Assembly (NCBI GenBank): GCA_016222945.1
Contig: JACRPY010000005.1
Coordinates: 1 to 64,000, forward strand
DNA from: Methanobacterium sp.
GTDB taxonomy: Archaea > Methanobacteriota > Methanobacteria > Methanobacteriales > Methanobacteriaceae
DNA: 64,000 nucleotides
Direction of reading: 5' to 3'
Under the pieces are notes generated by a model. The model made no database searches, was not told where the DNA came from, and saw only the letters and a program-made list of their open reading frames with translations. Positions 45,201 to 55,401 of this stretch are shown here, piece by piece. Position 1 is the first letter of the stretch, and each line of letters begins with the position of its first letter. Position numbers and translations under genes: made by a program.

Positions 45201-47382
45201 CTGTTTTTCCTATCTGGAAAACATTGAGGAGCGTATTTTCCCAGATTTCCACCAGATCTTCCGGGAAACCAAGCTCAGCATGAGTTTTACCAATAAATTC
45301 ATCTGCAGGGATACCAGTATCTTTTTCAACATTGGGATTCACATATAAATGCCTTAAATCAGAATCAAAAAGCATTATAGTATCTAAAGAATTCTCTGTT
45401 AGTGCTCTAAATCTACCTTCACTGTCTTTCAAAGATTCTTCAGCTTCCCTACGTTCCGTTATATCTTCGATAAATCCTTCTAAGAATAATAATTCACCTG
45501 AACTTGAAAATACCCCTCTTCCTCTCTCCCAAACAAATTTTATTTGAGAATCTGCAGCAATTATCCTGTAAATGATTTCATAATGTTCTTTTTTATCCAA
45601 AGCTATTTGGATATCATCCCAAACCTTTTGAAGATCCTCTGGATGGATCAAAGAACCATAAGAAAGTTTTCGATTGCCAATTAAATCTGTGGTAGAGTAT
45701 CCTGTAAGCTCCAAGCACCCTTCACTCACAAATTCCATGGTCCATTCAGCATCATTTTTGCACCTATAAACAATGCCTGGTAAATTGCTTATTAATGTTT
45801 CAAGTCTTCTTTGACTTTCTTGCAGATCCATTTCAACTTCTTTTTGTGGAGTCACATCCCTGACAAAGGCACAGTTGTATTCAGTTCCATTGTATTTAAG
45901 ATAGTTAATGGATATGTTAACGTAAAATTTTTCCCCATTTTTTTTGCGGTGTTTAGTTTCAACTGTTTTTATTTTTCCGCTTTTAATGTCTTTCCAGTGT
46001 TCTTCCCATTCTTCTTGCGGAAAATCAGGATCAATATCAAAAACCGTCATTGAAATAAGCTCTTCATTAGAATAACCCAATGATTCACAGGCGGCTTCAT
46101 TAACAAAACATATGCGGGCATCTGAAGTTATCCATATTATAGAATCAGGACCATGTTCAACAGAAAATTGGGTCAGTTTCAATCGTTCTTCAATGGTTTT
46201 TCTTTCAGTTATATCCTGGTTCATTCCAATAATTCTGGTGGCAATTCCATTTTCATCAAATTCTAATCCTTTTGCTACGCCTAAAATCCATTTAATACTC
46301 TTATTTTTACAAATTACTCTGTATTCTATTTTAAAATTATCCAATTTATCTTCAATCTGTTTTTTAAGATTTGCAAGGGTTTTTTCGCGATCATCTACAT
46401 GTATGAGTTTAGACCAGCTGTCATAGTTGGCAGGAAATTCATCTGCTTCATATCCAAACAGTTGATAGTATTCTGGCGAAAAATAAGCCTCTCCAGTGGG
46501 GATACTCCAATCAAATATTGCAGCATTAGCTCCCTGTAAAGCTATTTTTAATCGTTCCTCGTTGATCTTTAAAGAATTTTCCGCCTCTTTACGTTCTGTT
46601 ATATCTTCCAGTGTTTCTAAAGCACCTATAATATTTCCTTCAGCGTCTTTTATTGAGGCTGCTGTAAAATGAAGCCATTTACCAGTTTCTCCAATTGATG
46701 GGAAGAAATCTTCAGCTACATATGCTCCTTTTAAATGTTCAGATTCCTTATATTTTCCAGAATACCATTTATCTAATACTTTTATATCCTCATCAACTAT
46801 TAAATCCGCCAAACACGGCCTTTTTTCGCTGTAAAATGCCCGCCAGTGTTCATCAGTGCCTATGATTTCTTCAGATGATATCCCGCTGTACTCTGCCATT
46901 GCCTGGTTCCAGTGAATAACATAGTGATTTTTATCAATTACAAACTGCAGAACTGGAGAACCATCTATTATAGCACTTAATTGCCTTTGGCTATTTCTAA
47001 GGTCCCTTTCCATCTTATTTTTATAAAGAGCAAGTTCTATTGCATATCTAAGCTCATTAGGACCATATGGCTTAATAATATATCCATAAGGTCCTGTAAG
47101 TTTGGCTTTCTCAACTGTAGGTTCATCTGAATGGGCTGATAAATATATTATGGGAATGTGTAATTTTACTATTTCTTCAGCGGCTTCTATCCCGTTCATT
47201 TCACCTTTTAAAACAATATCCATTATAACAAGATCGGGCATGATGTCTAACGATTTCTCAACAGCTTCCTCTCCACGGGAAGCAACGAATGGAACTTCAA
47301 AACCAAATGATTCCAATGTATGTTTAATATCCATTGCTTCAATGGCATCGTCTTCTACAAGAATGATTTTAGTTTTAGACAT
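42247..47382 (-). CDS. Multi-sensor hybrid histidine kinase: REC, eight PAS, two GAF, HisKA_2
   Basis: A 1711-residue cytoplasmic signalling protein without membrane segments. Order (rough residues): receiver domain (4-120; DD, phospho-acceptor aspartate in DIVLK and lysine in IIKPYG), then PAS domains at about 133, 276, 401, 526, 656, 776 and 901, GAF (1035-1190), a further PAS (1195-1320), a second GAF (1325-1490), a HisKA_2 phosphoacceptor helix with LLREIHHRVKNNLQII, and HATPase_c. Domains are joined by DITERK(E/K)-type linkers. The REC domain at the N-terminus means it may itself receive phosphate from another kinase. Ligands and target regulator are unknown. Long PAS/GAF kinases are common in Methanobacterium. 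Confidence 0.9.
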   Translation of the reverse strand: MSKTKIILVEDDAIEAMDIKHTLESFGFEVPFVASRGEEAVEKSLDIMPDLVIMDIVLKGEMNGIEAAEEIVKLHIPIIYLSAHSDEPTVEKAKLTGPYGYIIKPYGPNELRYAIELALYKNKMERDLRNSQRQLSAIIDGSPVLQFVIDKNHYVIHWNQAMAEYSGISSEEIIGTDEHWRAFYSEKRPCLADLIVDEDIKVLDKWYSGKYKESEHLKGAYVAEDFFPSIGETGKWLHFTAASIKDAEGNIIGALETLEDITERKEAENSLKINEERLKIALQGANAAIFDWSIPTGEAYFSPEYYQLFGYEADEFPANYDSWSKLIHVDDREKTLANLKKQIEDKLDNFKIEYRVICKNKSIKWILGVAKGLEFDENGIATRIIGMNQDITERKTIEERLKLTQFSVEHGPDSIIWITSDARICFVNEAACESLGYSNEELISMTVFDIDPDFPQEEWEEHWKDIKSGKIKTVETKHRKKNGEKFYVNISINYLKYNGTEYNCAFVRDVTPQKEVEMDLQESQRRLETLISNLPGIVYRCKNDAEWTMEFVSEGCLELTGYSTTDLIGNRKLSYGSLIHPEDLQKVWDDIQIALDKKEHYEIIYRIIAADSQIKFVWERGRGVFSSSGELLFLEGFIEDITERREAEESLKDSEGRFRALTENSLDTIMLFDSDLRHLYVNPNVEKDTGIPADEFIGKTHAELGFPEDLVEIWENTLLNVFQIGKTDRIEFQLPNGVWMDWLMIPLFSDGGKVKSVITSARDITERKKAEESIKEQYHFLQNLIDTIPYPLFYKDKEYVYIGCNNAFEEFIGLSKDEIVGKNVYDISPKDLADKYHQKDKELFENQILQVYEAPVQYADGSRHTMLFNKAIFEDKDGELAGLIGVMVDITERKETEEALKHSEVEYRAIFENSKSAVAVYTAVDNGENFVLNDFNKAAEEIEQIKREDVIDKRVTEVFPGVKEFGIFEVFKRVWKTGKPEKYPVSLYKDARIEGWRENYIYKLPSSDIVAVYDDLTEIKQYEEELEQNQVRLKSLVRILQYKAESVQDFLDYALNEAIQLTESKLGFIYHYYEDKKEFVLDSASRDDRKDVSGIDYNMIYKLENVGIWGEAVRQRKPLILNDFESDNPLKKSYPEGHAFIHKFMNIPVFSEDKIVAVVGLANKDKDYTEIDVLQIELLMESVWKVLDVQQAEDALKKSEARYKAIFENTGSAMAISEKDMTLSLVNEEFAQFTGYSKEKIENKMSWTNFFVEEELPKMKEYHQLRRIEPDKVPANYESRVMDIEGNIKDVYMSVAMIPGTKKSVVSLLDITEKKQSRIKLRKELEINRSLARIYVPIISPESSMEDVTVAILGEARKLTKSKYGFVSSIDTKTGENILHSLSSMMMECEVMWEKNEVVSFHVGSDGIYPGLWGHCLNTKESFYTNNAQKHPSAKGVPEGHVKLEKFLGIPVLIDNEVAGEIALANPVNDYSDDDINVVERIAEFFAMAIQRKKYEDQIKNSLDEKVLLLREIHHRVKNNLQIISSILNLQSSAVKDKYLVDVFKQNRNRIKAMAMIHEKLYNAPDLAKIDFSDYIRSLTTDITYTYLVKTEFLDIKLDLEDNIMLNIETAIPCGLILSELISNSIKHAFTEGVKGEIKIAFKKIDEKFILTLSDNGTGLPDELDFRKTESLGLQLVNSLVEQLDGSIELDKTKGTKFIIKFKELKYKKRI

Positions 47383-47586
47383 TTAATGCCTCAAATATTC
47401 ACTCGTTATTATTTTATATGTAGAAGTATTTATTATTTTCAGACAAATCATTTATCATTCCATTTTTTATGCCTTTTTTTGAAATATACATTAATAATAC
47501 AAAGAACAATATAAATCCAAACAAATTATATTTTTATAGAATTATAAATATTCTAAATAACGATTACAATCCATAGGAGGAGTTAA

Positions 47587-48447
<861 letters not shown>

Positions 48448-48543
48448 AATATATTTAAAAAAACTCATTGATTAACCATAAAAATGTTTTTAAAATATAA
48501 AAAATTAATTATAGCTTGTTTAGAAAGTATGTAAAGTGATTAA

Positions 48544-48825
48544 ATGAAAAAGCTGTTGTGGTGGTTAATTGCCGGTATGAAAGGTGGATTAAACCGCGCC
48601 AAAATAATCAAAATGTTAAATGAAAGGCCATATAATGCACATCAACTTTCAGATGAGCTAAATTTAGATTATAAAACCATAAGACACCATATTAAAGTTT
48701 TAGAAGAAAATAACATAGTTAAATCCGGTGACGAGAAATATGGTAAAATGTATTTCCTATCGCCAGCCATAGAAGAAAATTATGATATATTCACCGAGAT
48801 TTGGGAACAAATTGGGAAAAAGTAA
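48544..48825 (+). CDS. Winged-helix regulator A (paralogue of 52450)
   Basis: A 93-residue winged-helix protein: GGLNRAKIIKMLNERPYNAHQLSDELNLDY, TIRHHIKVLEENNIVKSGDEKYGKMYFL. The HTH is LNERPYNAHQLSDELNLDY-TIRHH, the wing is EKYGKMYFL. It begins with MKKLLWWLIAGMKG, a hydrophobic stretch. It is nearly the same as the regulator at 52450 and, like that, sits upstream of a small membrane protein. An HTH-membrane pair as a sensing unit is inference. Confidence 0.85.
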   Translation: MKKLLWWLIAGMKGGLNRAKIIKMLNERPYNAHQLSDELNLDYKTIRHHIKVLEENNIVKSGDEKYGKMYFLSPAIEENYDIFTEIWEQIGKK

Positions 48826-48870
48826 ATACCCTTTAAACCATTACTAGAAATATAATAAGAGGAAAAAACG

Positions 48871-49299
48871 ATGGAAAATTTTTTGAATATAGAAGCAAAG
48901 AATGTAGATGGAGTGCCAGGAGGCATAGAAAGCCATAATAGTAGCAATATTCCGCCGCAAAACATGACTCCTGACCCACATGGGTTGGATATCATAGGCA
49001 TAGGGACAATCTTAGCAATTATAATCGGAATTGCAAATATATGCTTATTAATCGCGCTGCTTTACGTTTACCTAAAAAGTTATAAACAATTAAAATCTAA
49101 ATTTACAATGGGCCTTTTAGTCTTTGCTTCACTTTTACTGCTTCAAAATGTTGTTTCAACTCTATTTTTAGTTTTAAACATGTTCGTTGGTCCGGGTTCT
49201 CACAGTTTTGAAATAGGACGGCAAGAATTTCCCCTGTCATCCATTAACATAATCCAGTTAATTGCACTTTCAATTCTCCTGAAGATTACCTGGGAATAA
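48871..49299 (+). CDS. Small membrane protein A paired with winged-helix regulator
   Basis: A 142-residue protein with a proline/glycine-rich N-terminal segment (MENFLNIEAKNVDGVPGG), then three membrane helices beginning IGIGTILAIIIGIANICLLIALLYVY and ending IIQLIALSILLKITWE. The helix pattern, with the LLYVYLKSYKQLK loop and the ILLKITW end, matches the shorter proteins at 52754 and 55402. Ribosome site AGAGGAAA precedes the ATG. Function unknown. Confidence 0.75.
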   Translation: MENFLNIEAKNVDGVPGGIESHNSSNIPPQNMTPDPHGLDIIGIGTILAIIIGIANICLLIALLYVYLKSYKQLKSKFTMGLLVFASLLLLQNVVSTLFLVLNMFVGPGSHSFEIGRQEFPLSSINIIQLIALSILLKITWE

Positions 49300-49383
49300 T
49301 CTATTCCCTTCTCTTTTTAAGCCCCTCAATTCCTTTTCAGTTTAAAAAGAAAGATAAGTTTAAAAATAGATTATTAATGGGTT

Positions 49384-51150
49384 TCAGGATATTTTATAAA
49401 CTTTTATATTGTTTTCACTAGAAATCAAAGTCCCATACTTTGAATAATCCTGATTTAAATTATTACCAGGCTTATTCATAGATCCTGCATTTTGCCCTGT
49501 AAAATTTCCAGGAGGAGAGGAGCTAGATCTATTAAAACCATTTTTATTTCCTAAACTCATAGATGGAGGGCCAGTCATATTATTTTTCATGTTTAAGTCC
49601 TGATGATCAGGTAATCCGCTATTCTGTTTATCCTGCGAATTTAAGGTTATTCCTCCAAATGGAAATGAGTAGGGGAGCAAAGGATTCCATGAATAATTAA
49701 AATCTCCTTTTGGCTGAGATTGTCCATTTTCAGTTAATGTAATGGCATATATAGTTCTATTTGGATATTTTTTCTGCAATTCAGTGATATTTCCCGTTTC
49801 TACTTGCATTCCCAAAACACATTGCACCCAGTAGCCAGTATGATACTCATTCACCAGTATAATGCCATTTGGATCTATTTTATCATGTATTGAGTTTGCT
49901 TTGATTTGCACCAGACTGTTGTATTGATCAGTTGATATGCTTGGCCCCAAATTTGAAAATGTTCCAGCGGCAGTATAAAAACTGGACATTGCAAATACGA
50001 CTGCTATAATACTAATTAAAGCTATTTTAAATCCTTTTTTAGAAGGATATCTATTTGATAGCCAGTTTTCAATATATTTTAGGCCCAATGGCACAATTAA
50101 GGCTATGGGAACAAATGCCAGCCCCATGAATCTGCTCTGGTACTGTGAATCTATTGAAGGTAATGTTGATAACATGATTATAACCGCAGCCATCACTAAA
50201 TAAACACCTGCTAAAAGCGTTTTGTTTGATAGACTGTTTTTAATGTCAGTCTTCTTTTTTAGTCTATTGTAAAGTACAGATATTGTAGCAAAAACTCCTA
50301 AAAGAAATGGTAAGGTTAAAAATATTAGTGGGCTAATTGAACCTCCCATGGCCATATTTGAACTGTTTGTTGATGAATTATTCATAAACGACAGCACTGT
50401 TGTGAATTTAGAAAACATCAATGGATATATTGCAAACAAAACTGCCAATCCGGTTATAATTAAAAATCCCAATGCTGCCAATATTTTAATATCAAAAAAT
50501 TGCATTTTTCGGGTTTTATAAGTTTTTAAAACTAAACTAATCACCAGAATAGATAAAAATAACACAACTGCCATTATTCCCGTATAAATATGAGTAAACA
50601 TACTGCATACTAGTAATATAATGGTTAAAACTCCATATTTTTTCCATTCTTTTGTATTTTCAAACCATTTAACTGCAAAATATATTAGGAGTAATAAAAA
50701 GAAGACCCCCACTAAATTTTGCATGAAATCTCCAATCATTTGAAAGTAAAATGCATTTACTGTTATCAAAAATGCGCTTAGGAGTGCTGGAACCTTAGAT
50801 TCCATATTTATTTTTTCGCTAAATGTTTCTGTAAGGAAAAATGCAGGAACCGCCATAAGAGACCCGATTAATGCCATTCCTATTTTTATTCCTAAAAATG
50901 AATTTCCAGTTAATATTACAAGAGGAGTAAGTACGTAATAAGCGAGTGGAGGGTCGTTACTTACTGGGAAACCTGTTTGAATTATACTTAATACCTGAAG
51001 GTCATAAAAAGGCCCATCTCGCCCATAAGAAATATTATAACGAGTTAATACGTACATATCTAATATAAATGAGAATAAAAATATTGCAAATAGGATTATA
51101 ATCCATGTTTTTTCTTTTATAGTTTTACTAATTTTAAACATAATTTTCAT
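49384..51150 (-). CDS. GT39-like membrane glycosyltransferase
   Basis: A 588-residue multi-span protein of the dolichyl-phosphate-mannose protein mannosyltransferase/ArnT-like type (GT-C fold). The first luminal loop has RDGPFYDLQVLS, an acidic motif typical of these enzymes, followed by NDPPLAYYVLTPLVILTG. About twelve to thirteen helices follow up to residue 400. The C-terminal part is a soluble extracytoplasmic domain with a low-complexity asparagine/glycine/serine/proline tail (NKNGFNRSSSSPPGN). Likely it transfers a sugar from a lipid carrier onto surface proteins or lipids; acceptor unknown. It is convergent with the preceding gene. Confidence 0.75.
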   Translation of the reverse strand: MKIMFKISKTIKEKTWIIILFAIFLFSFILDMYVLTRYNISYGRDGPFYDLQVLSIIQTGFPVSNDPPLAYYVLTPLVILTGNSFLGIKIGMALIGSLMAVPAFFLTETFSEKINMESKVPALLSAFLITVNAFYFQMIGDFMQNLVGVFFLLLLIYFAVKWFENTKEWKKYGVLTIILLVCSMFTHIYTGIMAVVLFLSILVISLVLKTYKTRKMQFFDIKILAALGFLIITGLAVLFAIYPLMFSKFTTVLSFMNNSSTNSSNMAMGGSISPLIFLTLPFLLGVFATISVLYNRLKKKTDIKNSLSNKTLLAGVYLVMAAVIIMLSTLPSIDSQYQSRFMGLAFVPIALIVPLGLKYIENWLSNRYPSKKGFKIALISIIAVVFAMSSFYTAAGTFSNLGPSISTDQYNSLVQIKANSIHDKIDPNGIILVNEYHTGYWVQCVLGMQVETGNITELQKKYPNRTIYAITLTENGQSQPKGDFNYSWNPLLPYSFPFGGITLNSQDKQNSGLPDHQDLNMKNNMTGPPSMSLGNKNGFNRSSSSPPGNFTGQNAGSMNKPGNNLNQDYSKYGTLISSENNIKVYKIS

Positions 51151-51476
51151 CCAGAGTTTTTTTTGAAAGTTTTCTTTTGACTAAATTAAAAGCAAGACGA
51201 GATATAAAGCTTTTCCCAAATTTAACCCAAAAGATGCCTAAATTCAGTTATTTTTAGATGAAAAATATATTAAAAGACCTAAATGCATATTTAACATTTA
51301 TTAAACTATTAAATAGATTTTAAAATATTATAATTGTTCTAAAATTATTTTCATAATTCAGATTCTTATTTTTAAAGTACTGCAAAAGACTTGGAAAAGA
51401 TTTGGGTGTAATTGGTATTTTTTGGGGTGAAACTCTGGAAAAAGTACTAATATACATCCTTTAGATAAAAGGAGCT
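51151..51476. other. 326-bp intergenic region, no gene seen
   Basis: Lies between the GT39-like gene and a permease remnant. A/T-rich; it must hold the promoter of the GT39-like gene (minus) and of whatever reads the remnant (plus). The ribosome-site-like AAAAGGAGCT at 51467-51476 fits the remnant start. I see no ORF or hairpin of note. Confidence 0.4.
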
Positions 51477-51551
51477 ATGAAATTAAGAAATTTGATTATA
51501 AAAAACATATACTGGAATAAAGCTCGAAGTTTTCTGGAGGTGAAAATCTAA
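51477..51551 (+). pseudogene. N-terminal remnant of an ABC exporter permease gene
   Basis: ATG 51477 with an AAAAGGAGCT ribosome site reads MKLRNLIIKNIYWNKARSFL, then EVKI and TAA. The first 20 residues match the start of MacB/FtsX-type permeases (compare MKYIGLILKNPFRNKTRSSL at 53234), after which the frame ends. It ends 28 bp before the hairpin array. It is either a relic cut off by the arrival of the array or a short remnant of a duplication. A tiny functional peptide cannot be excluded. Confidence 0.6.
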
Positions 51552-51579
51552 ATATTACATTTTAATCTATTGTGGGGAA

Positions 51580-51797
51580 GGCGGGAACCCTGCAAGCCGT
51601 TGAAAAATCTCTGATTTTTCGGGCATTCGAAAATTTTAATTTTCGATGCATCAAACACTTCGTGTTTAAGTGCTGCAAAATTAACATTTTGCAAGTATCC
51701 ATTAAGGAGTCGCTTAATTTTTCTCCTGTGATGAGTTTAAAAACCTCTTTTGATCCCCTTTTATATTCACAGGAGACCTCTTTAGATAGGGCGGGAA
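51580..51797. repeat. Hairpin array 1, bounded by GGCGGGAA copies
   Basis: A 218-bp block bounded by GGCGGGAA at 51580 and 51790. Inside are perfect hairpins: GAAAAATC/GATTTTTC with loop TCT (51602-51620), TCGAAAAT/ATTTTCGA with loop TTTA (51627-51646), AAACAC/GTGTTT with loop TTC (51653-51667), and TGCAAAAT/ATTTTGCA with loop TAAC (51674-51693). A larger pair of ten-base arms, TCTCCTGTGA (51722) and TCACAGGAGA (51767), encloses 35 bases. The stems differ in sequence, so this is not a CRISPR-like array. No protein frame is convincing across it. Confidence 0.75.
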
Positions 51798-51938
51798 TTC
51801 ATATTATCCACTGAAAAGATTAATGAACAAATCAACCTTAAAAATGAGTTTATAGTTTTTTAAAGGTATCTCATAACATCTCTATTTTTAAGAGACCTAT
51901 AAAAAAATGCATGATAACTAAAGGAGTGAAAATAAGAT

Positions 51939-52310
51939 ATGATTAATGACATGATTAAATGGAAACCATTGCTAATAGGAATTATCATTGTAACAATACT
52001 ATATATAATTTCTGACATTGCCTCCGGCCAAAATATGCTACTTTCAGAATTTTTACTGGGCGGAATTACAGTAGGATTCATAATTGGCGAAGACATTAAA
52101 AAAGGAGCGATTAATGGAGCCTTAATGGGTTTAATCGCAGGGACTTTAGTTACTGTAATATTACTAATCCTACTTTACAGCCAGGGATATGCACAAATGT
52201 TAGGAGCCATGATTGGTACAATACTCCTCTATATTGGTATTGAAATAGTTTTAGGAGTTATTGGGGGAGTTATTGGCTCTATAATAAAATCAGAAGCCAT
52301 AAAAAGTTAA
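51939..52310 (+). CDS. DUF5518 family membrane protein 3
   Basis: A 123-residue four-helix protein. MINDMIKWKPLLIGIIIVTI is followed by LSEFLLGGITVGFIIGED, then the family phrase IKKGAINGALMGLIAGTLVTVIL, and IGIEIVLGVIGGVIGSIIKS at the end. It is closely like the DUF5518 protein at 27948. It starts about 140 bp behind hairpin array 1, with AAAGGAGTGAAAATAAGAT in front of the ATG. Confidence 0.75.
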   Translation: MINDMIKWKPLLIGIIIVTILYIISDIASGQNMLLSEFLLGGITVGFIIGEDIKKGAINGALMGLIAGTLVTVILLILLYSQGYAQMLGAMIGTILLYIGIEIVLGVIGGVIGSIIKSEAIKS

Positions 52311-52449
52311 TTTATGTTCAATATCTTATTTTTCTATTTTTTTAATTTACACCATATCTATGAACAAGAAGTCCCATTATTTTAAGAACTAAGACACCAA
52401 AAAGAATATATTGAAAGTTTGAATTTTTATAATTAAATAGGGACAAATC

Positions 52450-52737
52450 ATGAAAAAGGTGCTTTGGTGGTTAATCCTTGGTACGAGAGGAGGAATTAAT
52501 CGTGCTAAAATCATTAGAAAATTAAATGAACGGCCTTACAATGCACATCAGCTTTCTGAAGAGTTAAATGTGAATTACAGGACTATTAGACATCATATTA
52601 AAATCTTAGAAGACAGTGAAGTAGTTAAATCTGCTGGAGAAAGGTATGGTAAAATGTATTTTCTTTCAGATAGCATGGAGCAAAGCTATGATGATTTTGA
52701 AACTATCTGGAAACAAATACAATATGTAAAAAAATAA
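52450..52737 (+). CDS. Winged-helix regulator B (paralogue of 48544)
   Basis: A 95-residue winged-helix protein, MKKVLWWLILGTRGGINRAK, then LNERPYNAHQLSEELNVNY, TIRHHIKILEDSEVVKSAGE and RYGKMYFL. It aligns almost throughout with the regulator at 48544, which argues for a recent duplication of the regulator-membrane protein pair. It precedes the small membrane protein at 52754 by 16 bp and the ABC exporter farther on. It is the likely regulator of that exporter cluster (inference). Confidence 0.85.
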   Translation: MKKVLWWLILGTRGGINRAKIIRKLNERPYNAHQLSEELNVNYRTIRHHIKILEDSEVVKSAGERYGKMYFLSDSMEQSYDDFETIWKQIQYVKK

Positions 52738-52753
52738 CAGTTTTGGGGTTAAA

Positions 52754-53053
52754 ATGGCATTAGGACTATTTGGATATGCAGAGATTAAGATTATAGCAAT
52801 AATTATAGAAACTGCAAATATTGGTCTTCTATTAGGGCTACTTTATCTATATATCAAAAGTTACAGGCAAATAAAGATTGGATTTACAGTAGGACTTATA
52901 TTATTTGCTTCATTTCTTTTACTTAAAAGTATTTTCACCGTAGGCATCTTAATCGTAGAAAGCGATGCAATTATAGGCCGGCCCATTTATATGGGGGGTA
53001 TTATCGAATTTATAGCTCTTGCTATCCTTTTAAAAATAACATGGGACTATTAA
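52754..53053 (+). CDS. Small membrane protein B
   Basis: A 99-residue protein with three helices: KIIAIIIETANIGLLLGLLYLY, VGLILFASFLLLKSIFTVGI and IIEFIALAILLKITWDY. It is a paralogue of the 55402 protein and of the C-terminal part of the 48871 protein. The 3' end, ending in ATAACATGGGACTATTAA, is the intact form of the sequence that carries an insertion at 55677. Cotranscribed with the regulator at 52450. Function unknown. Confidence 0.75.
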   Translation: MALGLFGYAEIKIIAIIIETANIGLLLGLLYLYIKSYRQIKIGFTVGLILFASFLLLKSIFTVGILIVESDAIIGRPIYMGGIIEFIALAILLKITWDY

Positions 53054-53233
53054 TTCACCCTCTCCTTATTTTTAATTTTATTTCCCATATAATTGGGGAA
53101 TGATTTGTATATAATTTACAACAAAATTGTAACGAATTTTGAAATAATTACTTAAATACTCTTTTTTAAACAATAGGCCAGGAATTAGAGTAATTGTAAA
53201 AAAAATTCATTAAAATTTAAGGAGTATTGAATT

Positions 53234-54359
<1,126 letters not shown>

Positions 54360-54367
<8 letters not shown>

Positions 54368-55058
54368 CCAATCAAACATCATCGAAATAAAAGATCTAAA
54401 AAAAAGTTATGATAAGGGAAAAATAAAGGCATTAAACGGCATAAATCTTGAAATTAAAAAGGGAGAGTTTGTTTCCATCATCGGGCCGTCCGGTTCTGGA
54501 AAATCAACCCTTCTTAACATGATTGGAGCACTGGATAAAGGAGATGAAGGTTCCATAAACGTTGCAGGCATTGATTTAATGCATAAAAAGGATTTAAGCG
54601 AGTTTAGATCAGGAGAAATTGGGTTCGTTTTCCAGCTGCATAACCTCATTCCTAATCTGAGCGTTGTGGAAAATGTTCAAATCCCTATGCTTGAAACTCC
54701 AATTTCAGGTAAAAAGATGGAAGAACGAGCCTTAGAACTTTTAAAGTCAGTGGAACTTGAAGATAAAATTAATCAGAGGCCCACCAAGCTTTCAGGTGGT
54801 GAAAGACAAAGAGTAGCTATAGCCCGGGCTTTAGTGAATCATCCATCCATCATTTTAGCTGATGAACCAACAGGCGCCCTGGATTCAAAAACAGGTGATT
54901 TAATATTAAATCTTCTTAAAGACCTCCACAAAAAAGAGAATGTAACTCTGGTCATGGTAACGCACGAACCATATGTAGCTAATATGGCAGATAGAATTAT
55001 AACCGTGCTTGATGGAAAAATCAGAGAAGAAACCATGAATAACAAACAAGTGAATTGA
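54360..55058 (+). CDS. ABC exporter ATPase (LolD/MacB type)
   Basis: A 232-residue ATP-binding subunit with Walker A GPSGSGKST (about 43-51), the Q-loop VFQLHNLIPNLSV, the signature LSGGERQRVAIARAL, Walker B IILADEPTGALDS and the switch histidine MVTHEP. The sequence after the Q-loop (LIPNLSVVENV) is the LolD/MacB subfamily form. It pairs with the permease at 53234. It is followed 14 bp later by hairpin array 2. Confidence 0.95.
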
Positions 55059-55072
55059 TAATTTGAAGATAG

Positions 55073-55318
55073 GGCGGGAACCCTCCAAAAATCCTACGGA
55101 TTTTTGGGGTTCGAAAAATCGGAGCTTTCAAAAACCCATAGGTTTTTGATGTTTGCAAAACAAAGTTTTGCAACCGCAAAAATTGAAAATTTTTGCATGC
55201 CCCAAAATCAAAGATTGAGAAAAATGCCGTGCATTTTTCTATATCCCAAAAATCATGGATTTTTGAGGATTTTTGAGGGATTTTTCTCAACCTCCATTTA
55301 TCTTTTTTTAGGCGGGAA
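55073..55318. repeat. Hairpin array 2, bounded by GGCGGGAA copies
   Basis: A 246-bp block bounded by GGCGGGAA at 55073 and 55311. Perfect hairpins: CCAAAAATCC/GGATTTTTGG loop TAC (55085-55107), TCAAAAACC/GGTTTTTGA loop CATA (55128-55149), TTGCAAAAC/GTTTTGCAA loop AAA (55153-55173), GCAAAAATT/AATTTTTGC loop GAA (55176-55196), AGAAAAATGC/GCATTTTTCT loop CGT (55218-55240) and CAAAAATC/GATTTTTG loop ATG (55247-55265). Degenerate ones lie between (near 55115 and 55208). It lies between the ABC ATPase gene and the membrane protein at 55402. The start shares GATAGGGCGGGAA with the end of array 1. Confidence 0.8.
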
Positions 55319-55401
55319 ATCTTCAAATTATGTGCTTTAAAAAAAATTAAAATGTTTTCTTTCATTTTTTTTAAGTGAATTATAGATCATGAAGGGTTAA
55401 A

